Assembly: GCA_030152805.1 (NCBI GenBank)
Contig: JASLIG010000109.1
Span: 1-18,004 of the forward strand
Direction: 5' to 3'
DNA: 18,004 bases
From: Solirubrobacterales bacterium
GTDB lineage: Bacteria > Actinomycetota > Thermoleophilia > Solirubrobacterales > 70-9
The position numbers and the translations under genes are program-made. Shown here in pieces: positions 1 through 7,310 of this stretch. The notes under the pieces were generated by a model. It was given only the letters and a program-made list of their open reading frames with translations, was not told where the DNA came from and did not search any database. How positions within the stretch are numbered: the first letter of the stretch is position 1; each line of letters opens with the position of its first letter.

Positions 1-51
1 CAGCAGCTTGCGGCTGTTCGGGCAGGTGCGGGCGTTAGCGTGGATCCTCAT
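1..51 (-). CDS. IS481-family transposase, first 17 codons (runs off the window)
   Basis: The visible N-terminus reads MRIHANARTCPNSRKLL. It resembles the opening of actinobacterial IS481/rve-type transposases, which often start M(R/K)LHANA and continue into a helix-turn-helix. A strong Shine-Dalgarno (minus-strand AAGGAGGA, 58-65) lies six bases before the ATG, which supports this start. The DDE catalytic core and most of the DNA-binding domain lie outside the window, so function rests on a short N-terminal match and on the IS-like terminus upstream. Whether the full gene is intact cannot be judged. Confidence 0.55.
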   Translation of the reverse strand, partial: MRIHANARTCPNSRKLL

Positions 52-134
52 CCGGTGTCCTCCTTGTTGGGTGGTGGCTTCGACACCCCCAGCCTTCAAG
101 GAGGCCCGGATGAACAACGTTGTTAGGAACTACA
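1..134 (-). mobile_element. End of an IS481-like insertion sequence (partial)
   Basis: The left edge of the window is one terminus of an insertion sequence whose body lies outside it. Three things support this. A minus-strand open frame begins at 51 and reads like an IS481-type transposase N-terminus. The minus-strand sequence running in from 134 begins TGTAGTTCC, and IS481-family termini characteristically begin TGT. The adjacent hexamer at 135-140 is TCTAGC, matching the NCTAGN target reported for IS481. The terminus also carries a 12-bp perfect palindrome (AACAACGTTGTT, 113-124). Only one end is visible, so neither the second inverted repeat nor the second copy of the target duplication can be checked. 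The exact boundary at 134 is an inference. Confidence 0.6.
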
Positions 135-140
135 TCTAGC
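135..140. other. Probable IS481 target-site hexamer (one copy)
   Basis: TCTAGC directly abuts the TGT/ACA terminus of the insertion sequence and fits NCTAGN, the 6-bp target duplicated by IS481. Its last base is also the last base of the TAG stop codon of the neighbouring membrane-protein gene, so the insertion left that reading frame intact. The partner copy would be at the other end of the element, outside the window. Confidence 0.45.
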
Positions 141-586
141 TACTGGTTCGGGATCGGCGAGCCCGCCAGCAGGAAGAACCAGATCGTCAGCGTTGCTGCG
201 GCGAGGAGCACGGAGCCCATCAGCACCGCCTCGACGACGGTGGTGGTGCCGGCCTGGGAGCCCGTGTCGCGCATGCTCTTTAGCCAGGCCGGGCGCATCG
301 GCGCCAGCCGGTTGGTGCCGGTGAGCTGGATGTAGAAACGATTGAGGCGGCCGATCAACCAGGCGACGAGCAGCACCGAGACGATGATCCCGGCGGCGAC
401 GACGAAGTAGGGGCCCTGGCTCGGGAATTGGGTGTGGGAGACCTTGGAGCCGATGTAGATCCAGCCCAGCGGGATCGCGGTCCAGATCGAGAGCGCCGTC
501 AGCAGCATCGCCACGAAAACGAGACTCGCGGCCAGGGCCCGGGCCGGCGAAGCCCTGTGGGATTGGGTGGCCATCTCCACGTTCAT
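140..586 (-). CDS. Conserved-looking three-helix membrane protein, function unknown
   Basis: The product is 148 residues. It has a short polar N-terminus, then hydrophobic segments at about 17-46 (long, possibly one helix plus an amphipathic stretch), 59-79 and 117-142, separated by a basic loop with RLNRFYIQLTGTNRL and RPAWLKSMRD. I do not recognise the family. The ATG at 584-586 is preferred to the in-frame ATG at 572-574 because minus-strand AGGTGG lies about six bases before it. The gene is divergent from yebC, with only 12 bp between the start codons. An IS481-like element inserted immediately after its stop codon, so the protein is whole but any native terminator or downstream partner has been displaced. 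It is probably an integral cytoplasmic-membrane protein. Confidence 0.65.
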   Translation of the reverse strand: MNVEMATQSHRASPARALAASLVFVAMLLTALSIWTAIPLGWIYIGSKVSHTQFPSQGPYFVVAAGIIVSVLLVAWLIGRLNRFYIQLTGTNRLAPMRPAWLKSMRDTGSQAGTTTVVEAVLMGSVLLAAATLTIWFFLLAGSPIPNQ

Positions 587-598
587 AGAATGCCACCT

Positions 599-1348
599 AT
601 GTCCGGTCACTCGAAGTGGTCTTCGATTAAGCACAAGAAGGGCGCGGCCGACGCCAAGCGGGGCAAGCTCTTCACCAAGCTGGCCCGTGCGATCACCGTT
701 GCGGCGCGCGACGGCGGTCCCGATCCCGACGGCAACCCGGCCCTGGCGACGGCGGTCCAGAAGGCCCGCGACGCCTCGATGCCCAAGGACAACATCCAGC
801 GGGCGATCGACCGCGGCGGCGGTGTCGGCAGCGACGCCGCCGCGATCGAGCAGGTCCTCTTCGAGGGCTACGGGCCCGGTGGCGCGGCGATCCTGGTCGA
901 GGCGCTGACCGACAACCGCAACCGCACCAGCGCCGACGTGCGCCACGCCTTCAGCAAGCACCACGGCAACCTCGGCGAGCCGGGCTCGGTGGCCTGGATC
1001 TTCGAGAAACGCGGCGTCGTCGTCGTCGACGCGGGCCGCTACGACGAGGACGACCTGATCGTCGCGATCGACGCCGGTGCCGAGGACGTCCGCGAGGACG
1101 GCGAGCAGCTGCGGGCGATCTGCGAGCCCAGCGACCTCAGCGCCGTGCGCGAGGCGCTCGAGGGGGCCGGGGTCGAGGTGCAGTCAGCCGAGATCGCGAT
1201 GGAGCCGAAGAGCACGGTGGTGGTCAAGGGCAGCGAGGCCGAATGGCTGCTCAAGCTCGTCGACGCTCTCGAGGAGCACGATGACGTCAACGAGGTTCAC
1301 GCCAACTTCGACGTGCCCCAGGAGATCCTCGAAAAAGTCGCTGCCTGA
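599..1348 (+). CDS. yebC: YebC/PmpR family protein (DUF28)
   Basis: This 249-residue protein is the normal length for the YebC/TACO1 family and begins with the family signature MSGHSKWSSIKHKKGAAD. Other conserved stretches are KLFTKLARAI, NPALATAVQKAR, MPKDNIQRAI, FEGYGPGGAA, TDNRNRT and GEPGSVAWIFEK. Members are described either as transcriptional regulators or as ribosome-associated factors that help translate difficult (proline-rich) stretches; which applies here is not visible. The ATG at 599 is chosen because the signature starts there. An in-frame ATG at 590 would add three residues (MPP), and neither start has a clear Shine-Dalgarno. It is the first gene of the plus-strand block and is followed after 33 bp by ruvC, the usual bacterial order. 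Confidence 0.95.
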   Translation: MSGHSKWSSIKHKKGAADAKRGKLFTKLARAITVAARDGGPDPDGNPALATAVQKARDASMPKDNIQRAIDRGGGVGSDAAAIEQVLFEGYGPGGAAILVEALTDNRNRTSADVRHAFSKHHGNLGEPGSVAWIFEKRGVVVVDAGRYDEDDLIVAIDAGAEDVREDGEQLRAICEPSDLSAVREALEGAGVEVQSAEIAMEPKSTVVVKGSEAEWLLKLVDALEEHDDVNEVHANFDVPQEILEKVAA

Positions 1349-1381
1349 AGGCATCCGGAGCTGCTTCCAGAATCACTTCTT

Positions 1382-1912
1382 ATGCAGGTTGTGATGGGAA
1401 TCGACCCTGGTGCTGCCAATTTGGGCTTTGGGGTTGTGAGGGTCGAGGGTGCCCGCATGGTGGCGCTCGATGGTGGCGTGGTGGAGACCGCGCCGGAGGT
1501 GCCGATGGAGCGGCGGCTCGAGCGCATCCACAGCGCTCTCTTGGAGCTGATCGAGTGGCATCAGCCCGCTGCGATGGCGCTGGAGGATCTCTACTTCGGC
1601 AAGAACGTGCACTCGGCGATGGCGGTGGGGCGCGCCAGCGGCGCCGCGATGCTGGCTGCCGCCCAGCACGGGGTGCGCTGCTTCACCTACACGCCGCAGG
1701 CGATCAAGATGGCCGTTTGCGGCTCCGGGGCCGCCGGCAAGCAGCAGGTGCAGCGCATGGTCGGCACCTTGCTCAGTCTGCCCGAGCCGCCGACGCCAGA
1801 CCACGCCGCCGACGCCCTTGCGGTGGCGATCTGCCACGGCGGCGCCGCCGGTCGCGAGGCGGCCGTGCAGGCCGTCGACGAAGACGCCACGGCGGCGAGG
1901 CTCGCCGGATGA
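1382..1912 (+). CDS. ruvC: Crossover junction endodeoxyribonuclease RuvC
   Basis: RuvC cuts Holliday junctions symmetrically in recombination and repair, acting on junctions held by RuvA and branch-migrated by RuvB. The 176-residue protein has the RNase H-like fold signature. GIDPG supplies the first acidic residue (D8), ALEDLYFGKN supplies E68, and DHAADALAVAICH supplies H141 and D144, matching the D-E-H/D-D metal site of the family (H at the third position also occurs, as in Thermus). The stop overlaps the ruvA start as ATGA, implying translational coupling. The first 25 or so codons are noticeably richer in GTT, GGT, TTG and AAT than the rest, perhaps easing initiation. The family call is secure. 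Confidence 0.96.
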   Translation: MQVVMGIDPGAANLGFGVVRVEGARMVALDGGVVETAPEVPMERRLERIHSALLELIEWHQPAAMALEDLYFGKNVHSAMAVGRASGAAMLAAAQHGVRCFTYTPQAIKMAVCGSGAAGKQQVQRMVGTLLSLPEPPTPDHAADALAVAICHGGAAGREAAVQAVDEDATAARLAG

Positions 1913-2508
1913 TCGCGGCGGTGCGCGGTGAGGTGATGGTGCGGCGTCCCGACCACGTCGTCGTCGACGCCGGCGGCATCGGCTACCGCCTGGCCGTCTC
2001 GGCCGAGACCCTGAAGGCCGTTCCGGCCACCGGCCGCGAGGTCTTCCTCCACGCCGAGCTGATCTCGCGCGAGGACTCGCTGGCGCTCTTCGGCTTCGCC
2101 TCCGAGGAGGAGCGCGACCTCTTCGGCCAGCTGATCTCGGTCAGTGGCGTCGGCCCCAAGGTCGCCCTGGCGGCGCTCTCCGGCGGCCCGGTGCGGGAGC
2201 TGCTGCGCGCGATCGCGGCCGGGGACGGCAAGCGCTTCCAGGCGGTTCCGGGGATCGGCAAGCGCACCTCGGAGCGGATCATCGTCGAGCTGCGCGAGAA
2301 GGTCGCCGGCTCGCTCGAGGAAGAGGTCGCCGCGGCCGTCGCCGATGGTGCCGATGCGCGCGGCCTCGCCCGCGACGGCCTCGTCAATCTCGGCTACGCA
2401 CCGTTGGAGGCAGAGCAGCTGCTGGAAGGCATCGACGGCGGCGATGCCGAGGCGCTGCTTGCCGCCGCCCTGCGCAAAGCCGGCTCCTCGAGGAGCAAGG
2501 CGACGTGA
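1909..2508 (+). CDS. ruvA: Holliday junction branch migration protein RuvA
   Basis: RuvA binds four-way junctions as a tetramer and loads the RuvB motor. The 199-residue protein has the three expected parts. An OB-fold domain occupies about residues 1-63 (start MIAAVRGEV, core GGIGYRLAVS). A middle domain with two helix-hairpin-helix motifs follows (LISVSGVGPKVALAAL and AVPGIGKRTSERIIVEL). A small C-terminal UBA-like RuvB-binding domain (ARDGLVNLGYAPLEAEQLL) comes after an acidic/alanine linker. It overlaps ruvC by four bases (ATGA) and ruvB by four bases (GTGA), so the three genes are almost certainly one translationally coupled unit. Length and motifs are ordinary for the family. Confidence 0.95.
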   Translation: MIAAVRGEVMVRRPDHVVVDAGGIGYRLAVSAETLKAVPATGREVFLHAELISREDSLALFGFASEEERDLFGQLISVSGVGPKVALAALSGGPVRELLRAIAAGDGKRFQAVPGIGKRTSERIIVELREKVAGSLEEEVAAAVADGADARGLARDGLVNLGYAPLEAEQLLEGIDGGDAEALLAAALRKAGSSRSKAT

Positions 2509-3587
2509 ACGACCGGATCCGCACACCCGGCATCGACGGGCCGTTCCCGCCGGAGGACGAGGCCGGCCCGGACGACGTCAGGGTGCACGACGCCCGCGCC
2601 GACGCTCCCGACGAGGACCTGGATCGGTCGCTTCGCCCGCGCACCCTCGCCGACTTCGTCAACCAGGAGCAGGTCACCGAGCAGCTGGCGATCTTCATCG
2701 AGGCGGCAAAGGGGAGGGGTGAGCCGCTCGACCACGTGCTGCTTGCCGGTCCACCCGGGCTCGGCAAGACCTCACTCGCCCACATCGTCGCCGAGGAGAT
2801 GGGCGTGCCGCTGGTGCAAACCGCCGGGCCGGCGCTGGAGCGCAAGGCGGACGTCGCCTCCTTCCTCACCGCCCTGGAGCCAGGCAGCGTGTTCTTCGTC
2901 GACGAGATCCACCGGCTCGGCCGTGCCGTCGAGGAGACCCTCTACCCGGCGATGGAGGACGGCGAACTGCCGGTCGTGCTCGGCCAGGGGGCCGGCGCCC
3001 GCACCGTCACCTTGCCGTTGCCGCCCTTCACACTGGTCGGTGCGACGACAAGGGCGGGACTGTTGACCACGCCGCTCCGCGACCGCTTCGGCCTCTCTCA
3101 TCGCGTCGAGCACTACGCCCCCGAGCACCTGAGCGAGATCATCGTGCGCTCGGCCGGCATCCTCGGGGTCGAGATCGACGCAGAGGGGGCGCAGACGATC
3201 GCCGAACGCTCGCGGGGTACTCCACGCGTCGCCAACCGGCTGCTCAAGCGAGTGCGCGACTTTGCCCAGGTCAAGGACCGGGGCGCGATCGACGCAGCCG
3301 TCGCCGACGCCGCCCTGGCGATGCTCGAGGTCGACGCCGGCGGTCTCGATCGCAGCGATCGGGCCCTGCTCGAGATCGTCGCCAGCAAGTTCTCGGGCGG
3401 CCCGGTCGGCCTCTCTACGCTGGCCGTTGCGGTGGGAGAGGAGGCCGACACGATCGAGGACGTGCTCGAGCCCTACCTGCTCCAGCAGGGTTTGCTCAAG
3501 CGCACTCCCCGCGGCCGCGTGATCACGCCCAGGGCCTATGAGCATCTGGGGCTCCCGGTGCCCGAAGGAGCGAACAGTCTGTTCTGA
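2505..3587 (+). CDS. ruvB: Holliday junction DNA helicase RuvB
   Basis: RuvB is the AAA+ hexameric motor that drives branch migration with RuvA. The 360-residue protein shows Walker A GPPGLGKTS (residues 82-90, K88), Walker B FVDEIH (131-136), sensor-1 region GATTRAG (179-185), the arginine-finger segment LRDRFG (191-196), the lid/sensor-2 motif RGTPRVANRLLKR, and a C-terminal winged helix ending in QQGLLKRTPRGRVITPRAYEHLG. The GTG start overlaps the ruvA stop. The N-terminus is roughly 25 residues longer and more acidic (PPEDEAGPDDVRVHDARADAP) than the usual short leader before the RPRTLADF motif; this may be a lineage extension. The downstream gene starts 15 bp after the stop. Confidence 0.96.
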   Translation: MNDRIRTPGIDGPFPPEDEAGPDDVRVHDARADAPDEDLDRSLRPRTLADFVNQEQVTEQLAIFIEAAKGRGEPLDHVLLAGPPGLGKTSLAHIVAEEMGVPLVQTAGPALERKADVASFLTALEPGSVFFVDEIHRLGRAVEETLYPAMEDGELPVVLGQGAGARTVTLPLPPFTLVGATTRAGLLTTPLRDRFGLSHRVEHYAPEHLSEIIVRSAGILGVEIDAEGAQTIAERSRGTPRVANRLLKRVRDFAQVKDRGAIDAAVADAALAMLEVDAGGLDRSDRALLEIVASKFSGGPVGLSTLAVAVGEEADTIEDVLEPYLLQQGLLKRTPRGRVITPRAYEHLGLPVPEGANSLF

Positions 3588-3602
3588 GTAACCTGCGGGG
3601 GG

Positions 3603-4091
3603 ATGCCGTTCTTCATCTGCCCCAACTGCGGCCACAGGGAGGTCAGCGCGGAGCGCACCGCGGGTTTCAGCACCCGCCCCAAGGGCTGTTCCAAATGCGG
3701 CTTCGGCTTCGTCTTCGAGCTGCTCGACGATTACTACCCGGCGCCCAACGCCGCTTTCTTCGTCTGCGACCAACAGGCGCGGGTGATCGACGCCGGCCGC
3801 GGCAGCTTCGAGTTGACCGGGCTCACCGACGAGGAAGTGATCGGACGGCCGGTGCAGGAAGTTCTCGGCCTCGAGTGGCGCGAGCCGGGCGACGGTGGCG
3901 AGGAGGCCGACAGCAACGGCGACGGCGCCACGGACCCGATCGAGACCTCGCTGGAGTGGGGGGTGCGCTCGCTTGGCAAACGGGTCGCGGTCCACGCGGA
4001 GGGAGACCTGCCCGCCGAGGCGGTCGCCGACGTCTTTCCGGCCTACGACGACGATGGGGGACTCCTGATCGTCCTCACCCCGGAGGGCTGA
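3603..4091 (+). CDS. Zinc-ribbon plus PAS-domain protein, in the usual yajC position
   Basis: The 162-residue product begins with a likely zinc ribbon formed by C6-x2-C9 and C29-x2-C32 (CPNCGHRE...GCSKCGFGF). A PAS-like domain follows from about residue 48 to 160 (NAAFFVCDQQARVIDAGRGSF, LTDEEVIGRPVQEVLGL, VFPAYDDDGGLLIVLTPEG), with an acidic low-complexity loop at about 98-111. No kinase, GGDEF or DNA-binding output domain is present, so it would act through protein contact. It lies 15 bp after ruvB and 7 bp before secDF, where many bacteria carry yajC, but it has no membrane segment and is not YajC. The fold assignment is by eye; the ligand, if any, is unknown. The ATG at 3603 has only a G-run before it, so coupling to ruvB is plausible. 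Confidence 0.75.
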   Translation: MPFFICPNCGHREVSAERTAGFSTRPKGCSKCGFGFVFELLDDYYPAPNAAFFVCDQQARVIDAGRGSFELTGLTDEEVIGRPVQEVLGLEWREPGDGGEEADSNGDGATDPIETSLEWGVRSLGKRVAVHAEGDLPAEAVADVFPAYDDDGGLLIVLTPEG

Positions 4092-4098
4092 GCAGGCA

Positions 4099-7044
4099 AT
4101 GGGCAGGCGCCGCAAACACGTATTCGTTCTGCTGTTCGTCCTCGGTCTGATCGCCGTATCCGGCATCGTCATCGCCAAGAAGGAAACGAAGCTCGGTCTT
4201 GACCTCAAGGGCGGCGTCCAGCTCGTCCTGCAAGGACGGCCGACTCCTCAGCAGCCGAACCTCGACAGCGGCTCGATGGAACGGGCGGTCGACATCATCC
4301 GCTCCGGCTGCGACCAGCTCGGCGTCTCGGAGATCGAAGTTTCTCGGGTGGGCAGCGACCAGATCCAGGTCGGCATCCCCGGCGCGACCAGCGTCGGCAA
4401 GGCAACCGAATGCGCCACCAAGCCGGCCCGCCTCTTCTTCTTCGACTGGGAACCCAACCTGATCGGCCGCGAGAAGGCGATCGGCGGCCATCCGGGCCGC
4501 GAACCGCCGGCCAAGGCGGTGGCCGAAGCGAGCGAAGAATGGAAAGAAGCCGGCCGCAACCCGACCCAGGGCAACCCAGATCAGCAGCTGCTCTTCGCCG
4601 GCGCCTACCCGACCGAGTACGCGGCCGCCAAGCTCGCCTCCGAACAGAAGCCGCGCCCGGACTGCGAGAACTGCAGCCAGCCCACCACCTACTACTTCTT
4701 CGAGAAGGCCGAACCGCACAAACTGATCGACGGTCCGGAGTTCACCCGGGAAGACCTCTTCCTCTCACCCAACGGGAAGAAACGCCCGGCTGGGGCGGGC
4801 ACCGTGATCAAGGTGCCGCAGGGCACGATCGTGATCTCCGAAAAGCCTAGCGACAGCAAAGGGCAGGTGATCGAAGGCGCGGAGCCGGGCTGGTTCGCCT
4901 TCAAAGACGACCCCGCCCTCTCGGGCACCGAAATCACCCGGCCGAAGCAGGAAACGGACGAATTCGGACAGCCCAACGTCACCTTCGGTTTCACCGACGA
5001 CGGTCGCAGCAACTTCCAGGCGGTGACCCGCCAGATCGCCCAGCGCGGTGCCGCCTCGGCGATCGGGCCGAGCAGCGAAAAAGCGGCCGAACAGACCTCG
5101 GGCCACTTCGCCGTCGTGCTCGACAACGAAGTCAAGACGCGCCCGATCATCAACTACGCGCAGAACCCCGACGGGATCGACGGGCGCACCGGCGCGCAGA
5201 TCTCCGGTGGCTTCAACAGCATCGGCGATGCGCAGGAACTGGCCAGCTTCCTGCAGCGCGGCGCGCTGCCGATCAACCTCAACCTGATCAGCCAGTCGCA
5301 GGTCTCGGCGACGCTGGGCTCAGAAGCGCTGCACGACGGCATCAAAGCGGGCGTCATCGGCCTCATCCTCACTGTCCTCTTCCTGCTGATCTTCTACCGC
5401 TTCCTTGGCTTCGTCGCGGTGCTGGCGCTCGGTGCCTACGGCGTCATCTTCTTCGCCCTGATCAAACTGATCCCGATCACCCTGACCCTGCCGGGGATCG
5501 CGGGCCTGGTGCTGACGATCGGCGTCACCGCCGACGCCAACATCGTCATCTTCGAGCGCATCAAGGAGGAGGTGCGCGCCGGCCGCTCGATGTCGAGCGC
5601 GATCGCCGCGGGTTACCGGCGCGGCATCAGCACGATCATCGACGCCAACGTCGTCACCCTGCTCACCGCCTTCGTCCTCTTCGTGCTCGCCACGGCGGGG
5701 GTCAAGGGCTTCGCCTTCGTGCTCGGCGTCGGCACGATCGTCTCGCTGCTGACCGCTGTCGTCTTCACCCAGGCGCTGCTTGGCGCCTTCAGCCGCTCGC
5801 GCCTCCTGCGCTCGCCCAACGCGCTCGGCGCCGGCGGCCAGGGCGTGCGCTGGCACTTCAACTTCATGGGGGCGAGCCGCTGGTTCTTCAGCTTCTCGGG
5901 CTGCATCCTGATCGTCGGCGCGCTGGCGCTGGCGACGGATCAGCTCAACCTCGGCATCGACTTCAAGTCAGGCACCCGGGTTGAAGTCGCGCTGAGCAAG
6001 CAGACCGACGAGGAAGGTGTGCGCGAAGCGCTCGAGAGCAGCGGTGTATCGGGCGGCGAGGTGCAGAAGGTGAGCAACCCAGGTCTCGGCGACAACGCCT
6101 ACCTGATCCAGTCCAAGACCCTCGAGCCGAGTCAGATCAAAGACCTGCAGAAGGAGCTGGAAAAGGAATTCGGCATCCAGGCCAACGGCTTCGACAGCAC
6201 CAGCGTCGGTCCCACCTTCGGCAGCACCGTGGCGGAAAGCGCCCGCAACGCGCTGATCTTCTCGCTGCTGATCATCTGCGCCTACATCGCCTTCCGCTTC
6301 GATCCGAAATTCGCCGTACCGGTGCTGATCGCGATCTTCCACGACATCCTGATCACGGCGGGTATCTACTCGCTGACCGGCCGGGAAGTGACCAGCGGCA
6401 CGGTCGCCGCCTTCCTCACCATCCTCGGTTACTCGCTCTACGACACGATCATCGTCTTCGACCGAATACGCGAGAACATGCCGCGCATGCCCCGCGCTGC
6501 GTTCTCGCAGATCGTCAACCGCTCGATGAGCGAGGTGCTGACGCGTTCGCTGGCGACCAGCTTCACCACCCTGCTGGCGGTGATCTCGCTGCTGATCTTC
6601 GGCAGCGCCACCCTGCAGGACTTCGCCTTCGCGATGATGGTCGGGATCGTCTCCGGCACCTACTCCTCGATCTTCATCGCCTCACCGGTGCTGACCGCAT
6701 GGAAGGAACGTGAGCCCGGCTTCATCCGCCGCCGCGAGCGCATCGCCGCCGTCGACGGCAGCGTCCCGGCCTTCGCCGATGAAGTCGAGCTGGCCACGTT
6801 CGGCGATGGCGAGGCGAGCGATGCCGAGCTCGAGGAGGAGATCGAGGCCCAGCGAGAGGCGCAGCCGAAGGCCGGAGCGGTAGCTACGGTCGAGCCGCCG
6901 GGCGAGGCCGAGGGGGATGGTGGCAAACCCTCGAGCAACGGCGAGCCTCCCGCCGTCGATCCGGCGACCGCGGCCCGGCGCGAGCGCAACGAGCGCCGCC
7001 GAGCCCGCCGTCAGCAGCGCCGCAAACACGGGAGGAATCGCTGA
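4099..7044 (+). CDS. secDF: Fused protein-export subunit SecDF
   Basis: SecD and SecF form a proton-driven RND-type membrane complex that helps pull exported proteins through SecYEG. Here they are one 981-residue chain. The SecD half has TM1 (about 8-27), the motif LGLDLKGGVQLVL, a large extracytoplasmic P1 region (to about 410), then a helix bundle with VTADANIVIFER (D479). The SecF half begins near 585 and has the motif LGIDFKSGTRVEV, its own periplasmic domain and GYSLYDTIIVFDRIRE (D782). D479 and D782 match the conserved membrane aspartates of SecD and SecF. P1 carries a CxxC pair (C188, C191) in an apparent insertion. A hydrophilic tail of about 110 residues turns from acidic to strongly Arg-rich (about 958-981). 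Its stop overlaps the next ATG (TGATG). Confidence 0.94.
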   Translation: MGRRRKHVFVLLFVLGLIAVSGIVIAKKETKLGLDLKGGVQLVLQGRPTPQQPNLDSGSMERAVDIIRSGCDQLGVSEIEVSRVGSDQIQVGIPGATSVGKATECATKPARLFFFDWEPNLIGREKAIGGHPGREPPAKAVAEASEEWKEAGRNPTQGNPDQQLLFAGAYPTEYAAAKLASEQKPRPDCENCSQPTTYYFFEKAEPHKLIDGPEFTREDLFLSPNGKKRPAGAGTVIKVPQGTIVISEKPSDSKGQVIEGAEPGWFAFKDDPALSGTEITRPKQETDEFGQPNVTFGFTDDGRSNFQAVTRQIAQRGAASAIGPSSEKAAEQTSGHFAVVLDNEVKTRPIINYAQNPDGIDGRTGAQISGGFNSIGDAQELASFLQRGALPINLNLISQSQVSATLGSEALHDGIKAGVIGLILTVLFLLIFYRFLGFVAVLALGAYGVIFFALIKLIPITLTLPGIAGLVLTIGVTADANIVIFERIKEEVRAGRSMSSAIAAGYRRGISTIIDANVVTLLTAFVLFVLATAGVKGFAFVLGVGTIVSLLTAVVFTQALLGAFSRSRLLRSPNALGAGGQGVRWHFNFMGASRWFFSFSGCILIVGALALATDQLNLGIDFKSGTRVEVALSKQTDEEGVREALESSGVSGGEVQKVSNPGLGDNAYLIQSKTLEPSQIKDLQKELEKEFGIQANGFDSTSVGPTFGSTVAESARNALIFSLLIICAYIAFRFDPKFAVPVLIAIFHDILITAGIYSLTGREVTSGTVAAFLTILGYSLYDTIIVFDRIRENMPRMPRAAFSQIVNRSMSEVLTRSLATSFTTLLAVISLLIFGSATLQDFAFAMMVGIVSGTYSSIFIASPVLTAWKEREPGFIRRRERIAAVDGSVPAFADEVELATFGDGEASDAELEEEIEAQREAQPKAGAVATVEPPGEAEGDGGKPSSNGEPPAVDPATAARRERNERRRARRQQRRKHGRNR

Positions 7045-7310
7045 TGTCGCTCCTCGTCTACTTCACGATGGGCATCGCCCTCTGGCACTTCACGGTCTTC
7101 CTGCCCGACCGCTTCTGGCAGGGCATCGTCGGCGCTTTCCTCGGCTCGACCCTCGGTGCGGTCATCTTCGGCGGCGCCGTCGAGATCGCCTCCGGCAAGG
7201 GGGTTGGCGAGACGGATATCACGACGGCCTTCGTTGCGATCCCCGGCGTCGTGATCGGCCTCGCCATCGTCTGGGTCATCGGCGTCCGCAGCGAACAGAC
7301 GGCGGAGTAG
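7044..7310 (+). CDS. Small membrane protein, three predicted helices, function unknown
   Basis: This 88-residue hydrophobic protein has a likely N-terminal segment (about 2-20), a glycine-rich helix (about 27-47, GIVGAFLGSTLGAVIFGGAV) and a C-terminal helix (about 62-81). Between the last two is a short polar stretch, ASGKGVGETDITT. The alternating small-residue helices recall GlsB/YeaQ-type small membrane proteins, but I cannot assign it with confidence. A clear Shine-Dalgarno GGAGG (7031-7035) and the TGATG overlap with secDF show that it is really translated and coupled to secDF, so a role near the translocon is possible but unproven. Its stop codon is the last gene signal before the palindrome at 7310. 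Confidence 0.7.
   Translation: MSLLVYFTMGIALWHFTVFLPDRFWQGIVGAFLGSTLGAVIFGGAVEIASGKGVGETDITTAFVAIPGVVIGLAIVWVIGVRSEQTAE

Noticed and set aside
110..139. Nine-codon frame MNNVVRNYI with a strong Shine-Dalgarno (AAGGAGG, 98-104) on the plus strand
   Set aside because: It lies in the insertion-sequence terminus, ends in the target site, and its codons include the palindrome AACAACGTTGTT. It is more likely IS end sequence than a gene.
2772..4208. Long open frame on the minus strand opposite ruvB and secDF
   Set aside because: It is antisense to well-supported genes and has the His/Arg/Gly-rich composition expected of a shadow frame in GC-rich DNA.
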